Shown piece by piece: positions 16,945 through 26,361 of a stretch of DNA of 64,000 nt. This DNA comes from Alkalihalobacterium alkalinitrilicum (lineage in GTDB: Bacteria; Bacillota; Bacilli; Bacillales; Bacillaceae_F): assembly GCF_002019605.1 (NCBI RefSeq), contig NZ_KV917368.1, positions 1,971,843-2,035,842 of the forward strand, written 5' to 3'. How positions within the stretch are numbered: position 1 is the stretch's first letter; the number at the start of each line of letters is the position of its first letter. The position numbers were made by a program, and so were the translations under genes. The notes under the pieces were generated by a model that saw nothing but the letters and a program-made list of their open reading frames with translations, ran no database searches and had not been told where the DNA came from.

Positions 16945-18159
16945 TTAAAAGTTTGCTGGATCCCAACTTTCGCCTAGTTTATACTGTTTTAAAATACGGC
17001 GAGCAATGGACGCTGTATGAACTTCGTCTGGACCATCATAAATACGAGCATACCTTGCGTCACGATACATTTTTTCAAGAGGTGTATCGGAAGTAACGCC
17101 TAGAGCGCCATGGACTTGGATTGCTCGGTCAATAACATCATGGAGAACTTTTGCACCATACACTTTAATCATAGCAATATCTACACGAGCATCTTCGCCT
17201 CGGTCAATCTTTTGTGCCGCTTCAAACGTGAGTAAACGAGCAGACTGAATTTCAGTCGCTGAATCCGCAATAAATTTCTGAATCATCTGTTTATCAGAAA
17301 GGACTGAACCATGGGCAAATCGACTTAATGAACGTTCACACATAAGATCGAATGCACGTTGAGCTTGACCAAGCCATCTCATACTATGATATATTCTACC
17401 TGGCCCTAAACGCTTTTGAGCAATGACAAAACCATGTCCTCTTTCTCCAAGTAAATTCTCTTTAGGTACTCGTACGTTTGTTAAGCGAATTTCACAATGG
17501 TTACCTGAACTATGTCCCATCGTTGGCACTACGCGAACAAGTTCATATCCTGGTGTATCTGTTGGAACGATAATCATTGAAGCTCTTTTGTGACGATCGC
17601 CATCAGGTTCTGTTACACAAAACATCGTTGTAAACGCAGCTTTATTCGCTCCAGTTGTAAACCATTTATGAGCATTAATTACCCACTCATCACCATCTAA
17701 ATACGCCGTTGATTGAATAAGTGTCGGATCTGAACCTGCTACTTCTGGTTCTGTTAAACCAACAGAAGGGTAGATTTCACCTTCGACCATCGGGTATAGC
17801 CACTTTTCTTTTTGCTCCTCGGTACCAAACATATTGAGCATCGTCGAATCTTGAGCGGTATGCGTACCAAGTGCAAACATTGCAGCTTCAGAGCGACCAA
17901 CGATTTCATTAATGTAGACGTAGTCCATAAATTTTAAACCGCCACCACCAATGTCCTTTGGTAAACCTAATGCCCAAATCCCTTCTTGTTTCGCCTGGTC
18001 TTGTAATTCTTTTAATACACGCTCTCCTTCTGGGCCACCTTCTTCTACAATCGTCTCTACTGGAATAACCTTTTCATCAATAAACGTTCTTACTTTTTGA
18101 CGTAACTGGATCACTTCTTCACTCATACCAAAATTTCCATTGCTTTCGAACTGACTCAT
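16945..18159 (-). CDS. Acyl-CoA dehydrogenase, ACAD10/11-like (paralogue 1)
   Basis: 404 residues. FAD/acyl-CoA motifs are VGLTEPEVAGSDPT, WFTTGANKAAFTTMF, RLGPGRIYHSMRWLG and IQVHGALGV. The active-site region reads YDGPDEVH, as in ACAD10/11 and LvaC-type enzymes rather than the YEGT form of standard short-chain members. In that group the flavin protein dehydrates phosphorylated 4-hydroxyacyl-CoA instead of, or in addition to, dehydrogenating. Its ATG overlaps the ligase stop at 18156-18159, so the two are coupled. Confidence 0.88.
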   Translation of the reverse strand: MSQFESNGNFGMSEEVIQLRQKVRTFIDEKVIPVETIVEEGGPEGERVLKELQDQAKQEGIWALGLPKDIGGGGLKFMDYVYINEIVGRSEAAMFALGTHTAQDSTMLNMFGTEEQKEKWLYPMVEGEIYPSVGLTEPEVAGSDPTLIQSTAYLDGDEWVINAHKWFTTGANKAAFTTMFCVTEPDGDRHKRASMIIVPTDTPGYELVRVVPTMGHSSGNHCEIRLTNVRVPKENLLGERGHGFVIAQKRLGPGRIYHSMRWLGQAQRAFDLMCERSLSRFAHGSVLSDKQMIQKFIADSATEIQSARLLTFEAAQKIDRGEDARVDIAMIKVYGAKVLHDVIDRAIQVHGALGVTSDTPLEKMYRDARYARIYDGPDEVHTASIARRILKQYKLGESWDPANF

Positions 18160-19826
18160 ATACTTTCCCCCCTCACAGAAAATTCACGTTCCTGGAGCTC
18201 TCTCCACAATACTTTTCCTGATGCAGATATTGGTAGTTTATTTACAAACTCAACTACTCTAGGATATTTATAATCAGACATCTGAGATTTACTCCAGTCA
18301 ATAATTTCTTTTTCAGTAGTTTTCTCAAAACCATCATTTAAAACGACTAATGCCTTAACAGTCTCTCCCCTTCTAGCATCTGGTGATGCAATCACGCACA
18401 CTGAGTGAATTGCTGGATGCTTATACATCATTGTTTCTACTTCAACTGGCCATACTTTAAATCCAGAAGCATTAATCATTCTTTTTTTACGATCGACCAA
18501 GAAGAAATATCCTTCTTCATCAAAATAACCAACGTCGCCAGTCAAGAAAAATGTCTTTCCATCGATTTCAATAAAAGAAGCTTTTGTTTCCTCTGGTTTT
18601 TTCCAATATCCTACTAATAGTTGTGGGCTATCAACGATGATTTCCCCTTTTTCATTTTCTCCTAACTGTTCGTACGTCTCACTATCTATCACCCTTGCAT
18701 CGACATCAAAAAATGGAATTCCTAAACATTGTAATTTAGGACGATCGAGTGGGTTAAAGTGCGTTTGAGACATCGTTTCAGTTGAACCATACCCTTCTGC
18801 ATATAAGATCCCAGTTAGTTCATGTAATTTTTCTCCTATTGCTTTAGGTAAAGGAGCACCACCACCACCTACTACTTGTAAAGAAGAAATCTCATAGTTT
18901 GAAAGACTTGGATTTGAAAGGAAATCGATCATCATAGTACTAATATTAACCCAATGAGTACAACCCAATTTATCAATTAATTCTCCTGCCAGATCTCTGT
19001 CCCATCTCATCATAAGGACGATTGTTCCTCCAGCTTGTAGCGTCGTATTCATGGAATGCTGCATACCTGTTACATGAAATAATGGAAGCGTTGTTAAGGC
19101 AACAGTTTGTGGTGTATAATTCCCCCAAATGGACGTCCCTGAAATGTTTGCTTGTACGTTTTTATGTGTATGGATACAACCTTTAGGATGACCAGTCGTT
19201 CCAGATGTGTAAATAATTAGAGCCGTCAATTGATATTCAAATGATCTGTTACTTAACTCTTCACCTGAAACGGCTTCACACCATTCGGTCACAAATGGCT
19301 GGTTAATATCTACTGTAGTTACATAGTTTTGAGATGATAAGGAAATATCTTGATTTGCATAATATGAATAATCCGAGATGATAATATGCTTTAACGTAGA
19401 GGAATTAATAATTGGTTGAACTCTGTCAAATAATGACTGGTCTAAAAAGGCAACACTAGCTTCACTGTCATTGATAAAATAAGCAAGTTCTTCTGTTTTA
19501 TTCATTGGGTTAATAGGTACAACAATTGCATTAATACTTAGGATTGCATAATAAGCTATGATAAATTGAGGACAATTTTGCATATAGAGTAATACACGGT
19601 CGCCAGTATTAACGTTTAATTTACTTTGTAAAAATTGAGCTTTCCCCTTGACCTCTTCCAATAACTGGCGATACGTCAATTCTTGACCGTAAAAGTAAAT
19701 TGCTGTCTTGTTAGGAAATCGCTTTGCGGATACTTCAAGATTATCTACTATATTAGTTTCTGGAATTGTTAGTGATTTAGAAATTCTTTTCGGCCAAAAC
19801 TCGTAATGATTCTTAACCATTCCCAT
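18156..19826 (-). CDS. AMP-dependent long-chain acyl-CoA synthetase
   Basis: 556 residues. It has P-loop YTSGTTGHPKGCIHTH (about 206-221), GYGSTETMSQTHFNP, FLTGDVGYFDEEGYFFLVDR and the C-terminal lysine in PISASGKVLWRE. The opening 'FWPKRISKSLTIPETNI' is an N-terminal extension common in long-chain ligases of Bacillus. It activates an acid for the dehydrogenase that follows it with a four-base overlap. GGGGTG precedes the ATG. It is distinct from the paralogous ligases at 13401 and 24754. Confidence 0.9.
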   Translation of the reverse strand: MGMVKNHYEFWPKRISKSLTIPETNIVDNLEVSAKRFPNKTAIYFYGQELTYRQLLEEVKGKAQFLQSKLNVNTGDRVLLYMQNCPQFIIAYYAILSINAIVVPINPMNKTEELAYFINDSEASVAFLDQSLFDRVQPIINSSTLKHIIISDYSYYANQDISLSSQNYVTTVDINQPFVTEWCEAVSGEELSNRSFEYQLTALIIYTSGTTGHPKGCIHTHKNVQANISGTSIWGNYTPQTVALTTLPLFHVTGMQHSMNTTLQAGGTIVLMMRWDRDLAGELIDKLGCTHWVNISTMMIDFLSNPSLSNYEISSLQVVGGGGAPLPKAIGEKLHELTGILYAEGYGSTETMSQTHFNPLDRPKLQCLGIPFFDVDARVIDSETYEQLGENEKGEIIVDSPQLLVGYWKKPEETKASFIEIDGKTFFLTGDVGYFDEEGYFFLVDRKKRMINASGFKVWPVEVETMMYKHPAIHSVCVIASPDARRGETVKALVVLNDGFEKTTEKEIIDWSKSQMSDYKYPRVVEFVNKLPISASGKVLWRELQEREFSVRGESI

Positions 19827-19876
19827 CAGTTGTCACCCCGATACGTGATATTGAAGTTATCTTTCACTTATAAGTA

Positions 19877-19941
19877 CCCCTCTACTCATTATCGACTAAC
19901 AAGTAGAGGGGGCGGGGAAGTATGGATGTTTCCCCATACTT
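19877..19941. terminator. Two consecutive hairpins between dehydrogenase and ligase genes
   Basis: CCCCTCTACT (19877-19886) pairs with AGTAGAGGGG (19902-19911), and AAGTATGG (19918-19925) with CCATACTT (19934-19941). They lie between the dehydrogenase stop (19976) and the next start (19826). Neither is followed by a clear T run, so they may act as attenuators or protect RNA ends. Confidence 0.5.
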
Positions 19942-19975
19942 TAAGTAAAGTTCTTTACATTACGATCATTTCAAC

Positions 19976-21184
19976 TTAGAGATCGTAACTCTTTAATTCT
20001 AAACGACCGATATCGCGACGATGAACTTCGTCTGGTCCATCAACTAGGCGAAGGGTACGTGCGTTAGCCCAATGTGCAGCAAGAGGAAAATCATCAGATA
20101 CCCCGCCACCACCATGTGCTTGAATTGCACGGTCAATTACGTTTAAGCAGGCTTTAGGTGCAGCCACTTTAATCATTGCAATTTCTTTTCTTGCTTCTTT
20201 ATTTCCGTATTTATCCATTTTATAAGCTGCATTTAACGTTAATAAACGAGCTTGATCAATTTCAATTCGAGACTCAGCAATCCACTCTTTAATTACACCT
20301 TGTTCAGCTAATGGTTTGCCAAACGTTACTCTTTCACGAGTTCTACGACATAACAGTTCTAAAGCTCGTTCAGCAGCACCAATTGCTCTCATACAATGGT
20401 GAATACGTCCAGGTCCTAGGCGACCTTGAGCAATTGCAAAACCTTTACCTTCCCCTAATAGAATATTTTCAACAGGGACTCGTACATCTTTAAACTCAAC
20501 TTCGCAGTGACCATGCGGTGCATGATCATAGCCAAATACATTTAATGGGCGAACAACCGTTACCCCTGGTGTGTCCATCGGTACTAGAACCATGGATTGT
20601 TGCTCATGTCTCGGTCCATCTGGGTCTGTTTTTCCCATAAAAATAGCAATTTTACAACGAGGATCTCCAGCACCAGAAGTCCACCATTTTCTAGCATTAA
20701 TTACGTAGTGATCTCCATCTCTTACGATACTACCTTGAATATTCGTTGCGTCTGATGAAGCAACTGCAGGTTCTGTCATCGCAAAGCATGATCTAATTTC
20801 ACCTGCAAGAAGCGGCTCAAGCCACTGTTTCTTTTGCTCATCTGTGCCGTAACGAATTAATACTTCCATATTTCCAGTATCAGGTGCGTTACAGTTAAAA
20901 ATTTCAGGTCCAATTAATGAACGGCCCATAATTTCAGCAAGTGGTGCGTATTCTACATTCGTTAGCCCACCTTCAACCTCATGTACTGGTAAAAATAAAT
21001 TCCATAATCCAGCACTTTTTGCTTTTTGTTTTAACTCTTCAACAATCGGTGGAATTTCCCAACGTGATGCGGCTTGATTTAATTGCTCTTCGTAAAGAGC
21101 TTCGTTTGGATACACATACTCTTCCATAAAATTCGTTAATTTCTGTTGTAACGCTAAACTTTCTTGTGAATATTCAAATTGCAT
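19976..21184 (-). CDS. Acyl-CoA dehydrogenase, ACAD10/11-like (paralogue 2)
   Basis: 402 residues from the ATG at 21184, directly after AGGAGGGGTTAAG; the longer frame to 21214 passes through this site. Motifs: [58 protein letters not shown] and [14 protein letters not shown] near the C-terminus. It shares the DGPDEVH active-site form with the gene at 16945 but is only moderately similar overall, so the two probably act on different substrates or steps. It follows the CoA-transferase gene, with 131 bp between. Confidence 0.9.
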   Translation of the reverse strand: MQFEYSQESLALQQKLTNFMEEYVYPNEALYEEQLNQAASRWEIPPIVEELKQKAKSAGLWNLFLPVHEVEGGLTNVEYAPLAEIMGRSLIGPEIFNCNAPDTGNMEVLIRYGTDEQKKQWLEPLLAGEIRSCFAMTEPAVASSDATNIQGSIVRDGDHYVINARKWWTSGAGDPRCKIAIFMGKTDPDGPRHEQQSMVLVPMDTPGVTVVRPLNVFGYDHAPHGHCEVEFKDVRVPVENILLGEGKGFAIAQGRLGPGRIHHCMRAIGAAERALELLCRRTRERVTFGKPLAEQGVIKEWIAESRIEIDQARLLTLNAAYKMDKYGNKEARKEIAMIKVAAPKACLNVIDRAIQAHGGGGVSDDFPLAAHWANARTLRLVDGPDEVHRRDIGRLELKSYDL

Positions 21185-21315
21185 CTTAACCCCTCCTAAT
21201 AATTTTAACCTCAAAGATATTTATCAATGATTTATATAGTAAGTGCAAAAAGGAGGACGAAACTGGCACTTAGTCGTTATTGTTGCTATGCTTCGTCGAC
21301 TTTTTGAACTACATA

Positions 21316-22482
21316 TCAAATATTTAACTCTTTAATTTCCTCGCTTGAATAGCCTAATTCAGCAAAGACTTCACTATTATGCTCTCCTAATTTTGGAGCT
21401 TGGAAGCGAATTTCTCCTGGTGTTTCTGAAAGCTTAATAGGAACTCCAATTTGTTGAATTTTTCCTAGTTTCGGATCATAAATTTCCTGAATGAGTTGAC
21501 GATGGACCACTTGAGGATTTTCAGCTACTTCATCAAAATTTAATAGAGGTGCTACACAAGCATCGACTCCTTCAAAAATAGCTGTCCATTCTTCTAATGT
21601 TTTTTGCTTTAAAATTGATTGAATATCTTTTTTCATTTGATTTTGTTGCTCTAATGGAGCCTCTAACAGTGGAATAAGGTCTTCTCTTTCAATCACTTTA
21701 CAAAATTCAACCCAAAATTTAGGTTCTAACGCTCCTACTGATAAAAAGCGGTCGTCTTTCGTTTCATAGATCTCATAACAAGCAAGTCCACCATTAAGTA
21801 CTGATTCACCTCGTTCAGGTAAATTTTTCGTTGCTAGATAGTCTGGTAACAACGTTTGTAACCAGGAAACTGAGCCATCTAACATCGAAATATCAACAAA
21901 CTGCCCCTTACCTGAATTATGTCTTTCTAGAAGCGCTAACAAGATCCCATTGGTCGCCATTTGTGCGCCACCACCGATATCAGCGATTTGAGTCGATGAA
22001 GATACTGGTTTACGATTTTGTTCTCCTTGTTGGCCTAATAAACCAGCGTAACTTAAATAATTGATATCGTGACCTGGGTATTGAGAATACGGTCCTGTTT
22101 GTCCAAAACCTGTAATTGCACAATAAATTAATTTAGGATTGATCTCCTTTAACGTTTCATATCCTAATCCTAGTCGGTCCATTACACCTGGTCGAAATGA
22201 TTCTACTAAAATATCACTTGTTTCAACTAACTGTTTAAATAGCTGCTTGCCTTTTTCAGACTTGAGATCAAGTGTTACACTCCGTTTATTACGGTTTAAT
22301 GAAAGGAACATATGATTTTGTCCTTCCACTTGAGGTTCATTCCAACGAGCATAGTCTCCGACTTTTGGATCCTCGACTTTAATGACATCAGCCCCAAAGT
22401 CTGCTAGAGTTAATGTACAAAAAGGTCCAGGAAGTAAGCGACTCAAGTCTAAAACGCGAATATTTTCTAATGGTAATGTCAA
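21316..22482 (-). CDS. CoA transferase, class III (CaiB/BaiF)
   Basis: About 388 residues from TTG at 22482 (MTLPLENIRVLDLSRL), placed after GAGGTG; TTG or GTG codons a few bases upstream are alternatives. Diagnostic features are the start LDLSRLLPGPFCTLTLADFGADVIKVE, quoted here only in outline (residues about 11-37), the LNRNKRSVTLDLKS region, and the catalytic aspartate region ISMLDGSVSW. Class III enzymes move CoA between acids, or alpha-methylacyl-CoA racemase-like members epimerise branched acyl-CoA. The LDG motif suggests transfer or racemase activity. It lies between thiolase and dehydrogenase genes of the island. Confidence 0.88.
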   Translation of the reverse strand: MTLPLENIRVLDLSRLLPGPFCTLTLADFGADVIKVEDPKVGDYARWNEPQVEGQNHMFLSLNRNKRSVTLDLKSEKGKQLFKQLVETSDILVESFRPGVMDRLGLGYETLKEINPKLIYCAITGFGQTGPYSQYPGHDINYLSYAGLLGQQGEQNRKPVSSSTQIADIGGGAQMATNGILLALLERHNSGKGQFVDISMLDGSVSWLQTLLPDYLATKNLPERGESVLNGGLACYEIYETKDDRFLSVGALEPKFWVEFCKVIEREDLIPLLEAPLEQQNQMKKDIQSILKQKTLEEWTAIFEGVDACVAPLLNFDEVAENPQVVHRQLIQEIYDPKLGKIQQIGVPIKLSETPGEIRFQAPKLGEHNSEVFAELGYSSEEIKELNI

Positions 22483-22564
22483 AACCAACACCTCATTTCC
22501 TTTATAATATTTTGTCTGAGCGTATCTAGAGGTGTTTTTCTCTTAGTAATACGCGCTGTACGCC

Positions 22565-22592
22565 AAGAATGGGAATTTTAGTACCCATTCTT
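22565..22592 (-). terminator. Hairpin downstream of the thiolase gene
   Basis: AAGAATGGG (22565-22573) pairs with CCCATTCTT (22584-22592). No T run follows on the minus strand, so read-through into the CoA transferase is likely. Confidence 0.4.
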
Positions 22593-22609
22593 CTGCGTTA
22601 ATAAAAAGA

Positions 22610-23761
22610 TTAGTCTAATCGTTCAATAATCGTTGCATTCGCCATTCCATGGCCTTCACACATCGTTTGTAAACCGTAACGTCCACCTGTACGTTCTAAC
22701 TCATACATCATTGTTGTCATGAGTCGGGCACCACTTCCACCTAATGGATGGCCTAATGCAATTGCTCCACCGTTAGGGTTAAGCTTATTTGGATCTGCTC
22801 CTGTTTCCTTTAACCATACTAGTGGTACCGATGCGAACGCTTCATTTACTTCAAAGATATCGATATCATCAATAGACAATCCAGCTTTCTTTAGTACCTT
22901 TTCAGTAGCTGGGATTGGTCCAGTTAACATTAACGTTGGATCCGAACCTATAACAGATCGTGCTACAATACGAAAGCGTGGCTTTAAACCTAACTCTTCG
23001 GCTTTTTCTCTAGACATTAATAGAATTGCTGCCGCTCCATCACTAATTTGACTTGCATTTCCTGGTGTCACTGTTCCATTCTCAACAAATGAAGGCTTTA
23101 AACTAGCGAGTTTTTCCAAATTTGTTTCTCTTCTAGGACCTTCATCAGCTGTGATTGTCGCCTTTGTTCCATCAGGTAACGTAACTTCTAATGGCATAAT
23201 TTCACGTTCAAAACGCCCTTCATCTTGAGCAGCAATCGCTTTATGATGACTTTGTAAAGCAAATTCATCTAACTCTTGTTTGCTAATGCCCCACTTTTCA
23301 GCAATTCGTTCAGCAGAAAAACCTTGATTAATCATTTCGTATTTAGAAGTTAACCTTTCACTTAATTCGGCTCCTTGCAAGTTAGAGAACATTGGAACTC
23401 TAGACATGCTTTCAACACCTGCTGCAATTACGACATCCATATCTCCACTCATTATCGCTTGTGCAGCAAAATGAACCGCTTGTTGGCTCGACCCACATTG
23501 ACGGTCAATCGTTGTGCCAGGTACTTCAATCGGAAACCCTGCAATTAAAGCTGCCACTCTACCAATGTCAGCCGCTTGTTCCCCAACTTGAGAAACACAC
23601 CCCATAATGACATCTTCAATAATCTTTGGTGAAATATTAGCCCGTTTAACAACTTCTTTTAACACTTCTGCAGCTAAATCATCTGGGCGGTAATTACTTA
23701 ACGCTCCATTTCTTCTTCCGACTGGACTTCTAACGACTTCAACAACGACAGCTTCTTTCAT
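22610..23761 (-). CDS. Acetyl-CoA acyltransferase (thiolase)
   Basis: 383 residues. Cys in DRQCGSSQQAVHFAAQ (about 87-102) is the acyl-accepting residue. The second Cys/His pair is in the C-terminal part: NEAFASVPLVW, GGAIALGHPLGGSGAR with His, and TMCEGHGMAN with Cys. It cleaves 3-ketoacyl-CoA, releasing acetyl-CoA or propionyl-CoA, and closes the beta-oxidation-like route of the island. It has its own promoter block at 23859-23909. AAGGTGGAAGA precedes the ATG. Confidence 0.92.
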   Translation of the reverse strand: MKEAVVVEVVRSPVGRRNGALSNYRPDDLAAEVLKEVVKRANISPKIIEDVIMGCVSQVGEQAADIGRVAALIAGFPIEVPGTTIDRQCGSSQQAVHFAAQAIMSGDMDVVIAAGVESMSRVPMFSNLQGAELSERLTSKYEMINQGFSAERIAEKWGISKQELDEFALQSHHKAIAAQDEGRFEREIMPLEVTLPDGTKATITADEGPRRETNLEKLASLKPSFVENGTVTPGNASQISDGAAAILLMSREKAEELGLKPRFRIVARSVIGSDPTLMLTGPIPATEKVLKKAGLSIDDIDIFEVNEAFASVPLVWLKETGADPNKLNPNGGAIALGHPLGGSGARLMTTMMYELERTGGRYGLQTMCEGHGMANATIIERLD

Positions 23762-23858
23762 TCTTCCACCTTACCTTTCTATTAAAATATAAATTAGAAT
23801 TTAGTGTTTCTTAAAATTCATAAAAAAATTTAGTGTAAGTGCTTCCATACTATTTTTC

Positions 23859-23909
23859 TTAATAATATCAATAGTCAGTAATTATTACAAGTGTTTACTT
23901 TTTGAATTT
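23859..23909 (-). promoter_or_regulatory. Thiolase promoter with block shared with the TRAP promoter
   Basis: On the minus strand TTGTAA (23885-23890), 17-bp spacer and TATTAT (23862-23867). About 42 of 51 bases match the block at 31073-31123, including the upstream ATTCAAAAA element and CTGA beside the -10. A common regulator is implied. Confidence 0.65.
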
Positions 23910-23955
23910 ATGTTTAATTTTAATTTTTCTTTTCATAACTTATTTTACTAACAAT

Positions 23956-24711
23956 TTATCGTTTAAATGCAGCTGCCCCATCGTCAACGAATGTAACATG
24001 AGCATTTACAAACGAAGCATCATCACTTGCTAGAAATGTAACCACTTTAGCTACTTCTTCTGGTTTTCCTGCTTTTCTTCTCATTTGCGCTTTTTCAATC
24101 TGACTCCAAATTTCAGGGTTTTCTTTCCATTCTGAAACGATATTCGTATCGATTAGCCCAGGAGCAATCGCTGTTACTCTTATGTTATAACGTGCTAAAT
24201 CAAACGCCGCTGCTTTTGTCATCATAACAACTGCCCCTTTACTCGCATGGTAAGGAAATTGCTTACGATCAGCGATAAATCCATAAACAGAAGCCGTATT
24301 AATTATGACACCACCTGTATCTTTCATTGCATTACCAGCAGCCTTAATGCCATAAAAAACACCATGTTGATTAATAGCGACTGTTCGTTCGTATTCTTCT
24401 ATCGACATCTCTAGGACATTAAGTGGTTGATTTTCAACGCCCGCATTATTAAACATAATGTCGACTTTCCCAAACTGCTCGATTGTTTTTTGAATAAGAG
24501 CTTCGACACTATCATATGAGGCACAATCGACTTGAACAGCAATGGCCACTCCACCCTGTTCTGTAATTTCTGCAACTGTTTTTTGTGCTCCTTCTAGATT
24601 AATGTCTGCGACGACAACACTTGCTCCTTCAAGGACAAACTCTTTTGCTGTTGCTCGACCTATTCCTGATGCTCCTCCTGTAATTACCGCTACTTTATCT
24701 TTTAATCTCAC
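23956..24711 (-). CDS. Short-chain dehydrogenase/reductase
   Basis: 251 residues. TGGASGIG near residue 12, NNAG at about 90, INTASVYGFIAD with catalytic Ser, and YHASK (Tyr/Lys about 154/158) are intact. It starts at GTG with GGAGTGATGGTTA upstream. It follows a ligase (24754) by 42 bp. It may oxidise the hydroxyl produced by one of the crotonases. The subfamily resembles glucose or 3-hydroxyacyl-type SDRs of Bacillus, but substrate prediction from this fold is unreliable. Confidence 0.87.
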   Translation of the reverse strand: MRLKDKVAVITGGASGIGRATAKEFVLEGASVVVADINLEGAQKTVAEITEQGGVAIAVQVDCASYDSVEALIQKTIEQFGKVDIMFNNAGVENQPLNVLEMSIEEYERTVAINQHGVFYGIKAAGNAMKDTGGVIINTASVYGFIADRKQFPYHASKGAVVMMTKAAAFDLARYNIRVTAIAPGLIDTNIVSEWKENPEIWSQIEKAQMRRKAGKPEEVAKVVTFLASDDASFVNAHVTFVDDGAAAFKR

Positions 24712-24753
24712 TAACCATCACTCCATTTCTTAAAATTACTAGCCGAACTATCG

Positions 24754-26313
24754 TTATTGCGACTGAACATTTTGTTGCTCTTTTAATACTCGTTTTAACA
24801 CCTTACCTGATGTATTTCTCGGGAGTTCATTAATAAACTCTACGAATCTTGGTTTTTTATAAGATGCTAAATATTTATTACAATGCCTAATAATATCCTC
24901 TTTCGTTAACTGCTGACCTGGTTTAAGTACGATGTAAGCCTTTACACTTTCACCCCAATCTATATCAGGAACGCCAACAACAGCTGTTTCTAAAATAGCC
25001 TCGTGCTTATAGAGAACAGCCTCTACTTCTGCTGGATAAATATTTTCGCCTCCACTTATGAGCATATCTTTTTTACGATCTACGACATAAATGAAACCTT
25101 CTTCATCCATTCGAACTAAGTCGCCACTATGAAACCAACCGCCATAAAACGACTCTTCGGTCGCCTCACGTTTTTTATAATACTCCTTCATTAAAGTTGG
25201 TCCTCGATAAATAATTTCACCAATTTCTCCAACTGGTACATCGTTCATATTCTCATCAACAACACGAACCTCTACATTAATAATCGGTTTACCGACCGAC
25301 GTTGTTTTACGAATTGAGTCTTTCGGATGTAAACAAGTCGTACTAGGACTCATCTCCGTTTGTCCGAAAATATCGTACATGCCAGCATTGGAAAAATAAT
25401 GCATGATTTTCTTTTTAATTTCGGCTGGACAAATAGCAGCCCCTGTCATACACTTTTTCATCGAGGAAAGATTATACTTTTCAATATTAGGTACGTTTAT
25501 AACCATATTCCACATTGCTGGAACTAAGAAGATGCAGTTGATTTCTTCTTTTTCTATCGTATCTAAAATGTTTACAGCATCGAAATCACGTCGGATTACC
25601 GTAGTTCCATTAACACTACAGCCCATTAACAAACACGCAAGTGCTGCTACGTGAAACAACGGGGAGATAATGATTTGTTTAAACCCAAGATCTAATTCAA
25701 ATTCCCAAATTAAATTTTGTGCATTTACAACTAGGTTTTTATGAGTAAGTACAGCACCTTTCGGCTTCCCTGTCGTTCCCGATGTATAAACAATCATACA
25801 ATCATCATTATCCGTAACTTGTCCTGAAATAGACTCGTACGTTGATGGTATGTCATATATATCGTTGTATGCTATATATGATCCATGGTTATCACCAACG
25901 ACAACTACCTTTTCAACGTTCGGCAGTTTATGCTGGATCGATTGTATGACGTTGACATACTCTTCTTCAATTATTAAAATTTTCGTATCAGAATCGTTAA
26001 TAATGTAGATAAACTCTTCTGCAACTAGTCTGAAGTTCATCGGCACCCCGACCCCGCCAGAAAGAGCGACACCGAAAAAGACTTCAACAAATGCTATGTG
26101 ATTTTTAAAAATAAACCCTACCTTATCACCCATTCCAATTCCTGAATCTTGTAACCAACCTGCTAAATGCATAGTTTTTTTCTCTAATTGTTCATAAGTT
26201 AATGTCTCATCTTCATAGCTGAATGCAAGTTTTCTAGGTGTTTTATGAGCGGCTCTTCTAATTAATTCACCTACTAATAATTCCCTTGACATTTCTAAAC
26301 TACTTGTCGTCAC
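24754..26313 (-). CDS. AMP-dependent acyl-CoA synthetase (FadD-like), paralogue B
   Basis: 519 residues. P-loop YTSGTTGKPKGAVLTH, YDIFGQTEMSPSTT, WFHSGDLVRMDEEGFIYVVD, ISGGENIYPAEVE and NTSGKVLKRV are all present. It is clearly a paralogue of the ligase at 13401, with near-identical lid domains and more diverged N-terminal acid-binding regions, so the two probably favour different acids. GTG start with AGGAGGTAGAAGA upstream. It is followed by an SDR gene, as is the first paralogue. Confidence 0.92.
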   Translation of the reverse strand: MTTSSLEMSRELLVGELIRRAAHKTPRKLAFSYEDETLTYEQLEKKTMHLAGWLQDSGIGMGDKVGFIFKNHIAFVEVFFGVALSGGVGVPMNFRLVAEEFIYIINDSDTKILIIEEEYVNVIQSIQHKLPNVEKVVVVGDNHGSYIAYNDIYDIPSTYESISGQVTDNDDCMIVYTSGTTGKPKGAVLTHKNLVVNAQNLIWEFELDLGFKQIIISPLFHVAALACLLMGCSVNGTTVIRRDFDAVNILDTIEKEEINCIFLVPAMWNMVINVPNIEKYNLSSMKKCMTGAAICPAEIKKKIMHYFSNAGMYDIFGQTEMSPSTTCLHPKDSIRKTTSVGKPIINVEVRVVDENMNDVPVGEIGEIIYRGPTLMKEYYKKREATEESFYGGWFHSGDLVRMDEEGFIYVVDRKKDMLISGGENIYPAEVEAVLYKHEAILETAVVGVPDIDWGESVKAYIVLKPGQQLTKEDIIRHCNKYLASYKKPRFVEFINELPRNTSGKVLKRVLKEQQNVQSQ

Positions 26314-26361
26314 TCTTCTACCTCCTATACTAAATAAATGATCTAACCTAGAATTTTCATT

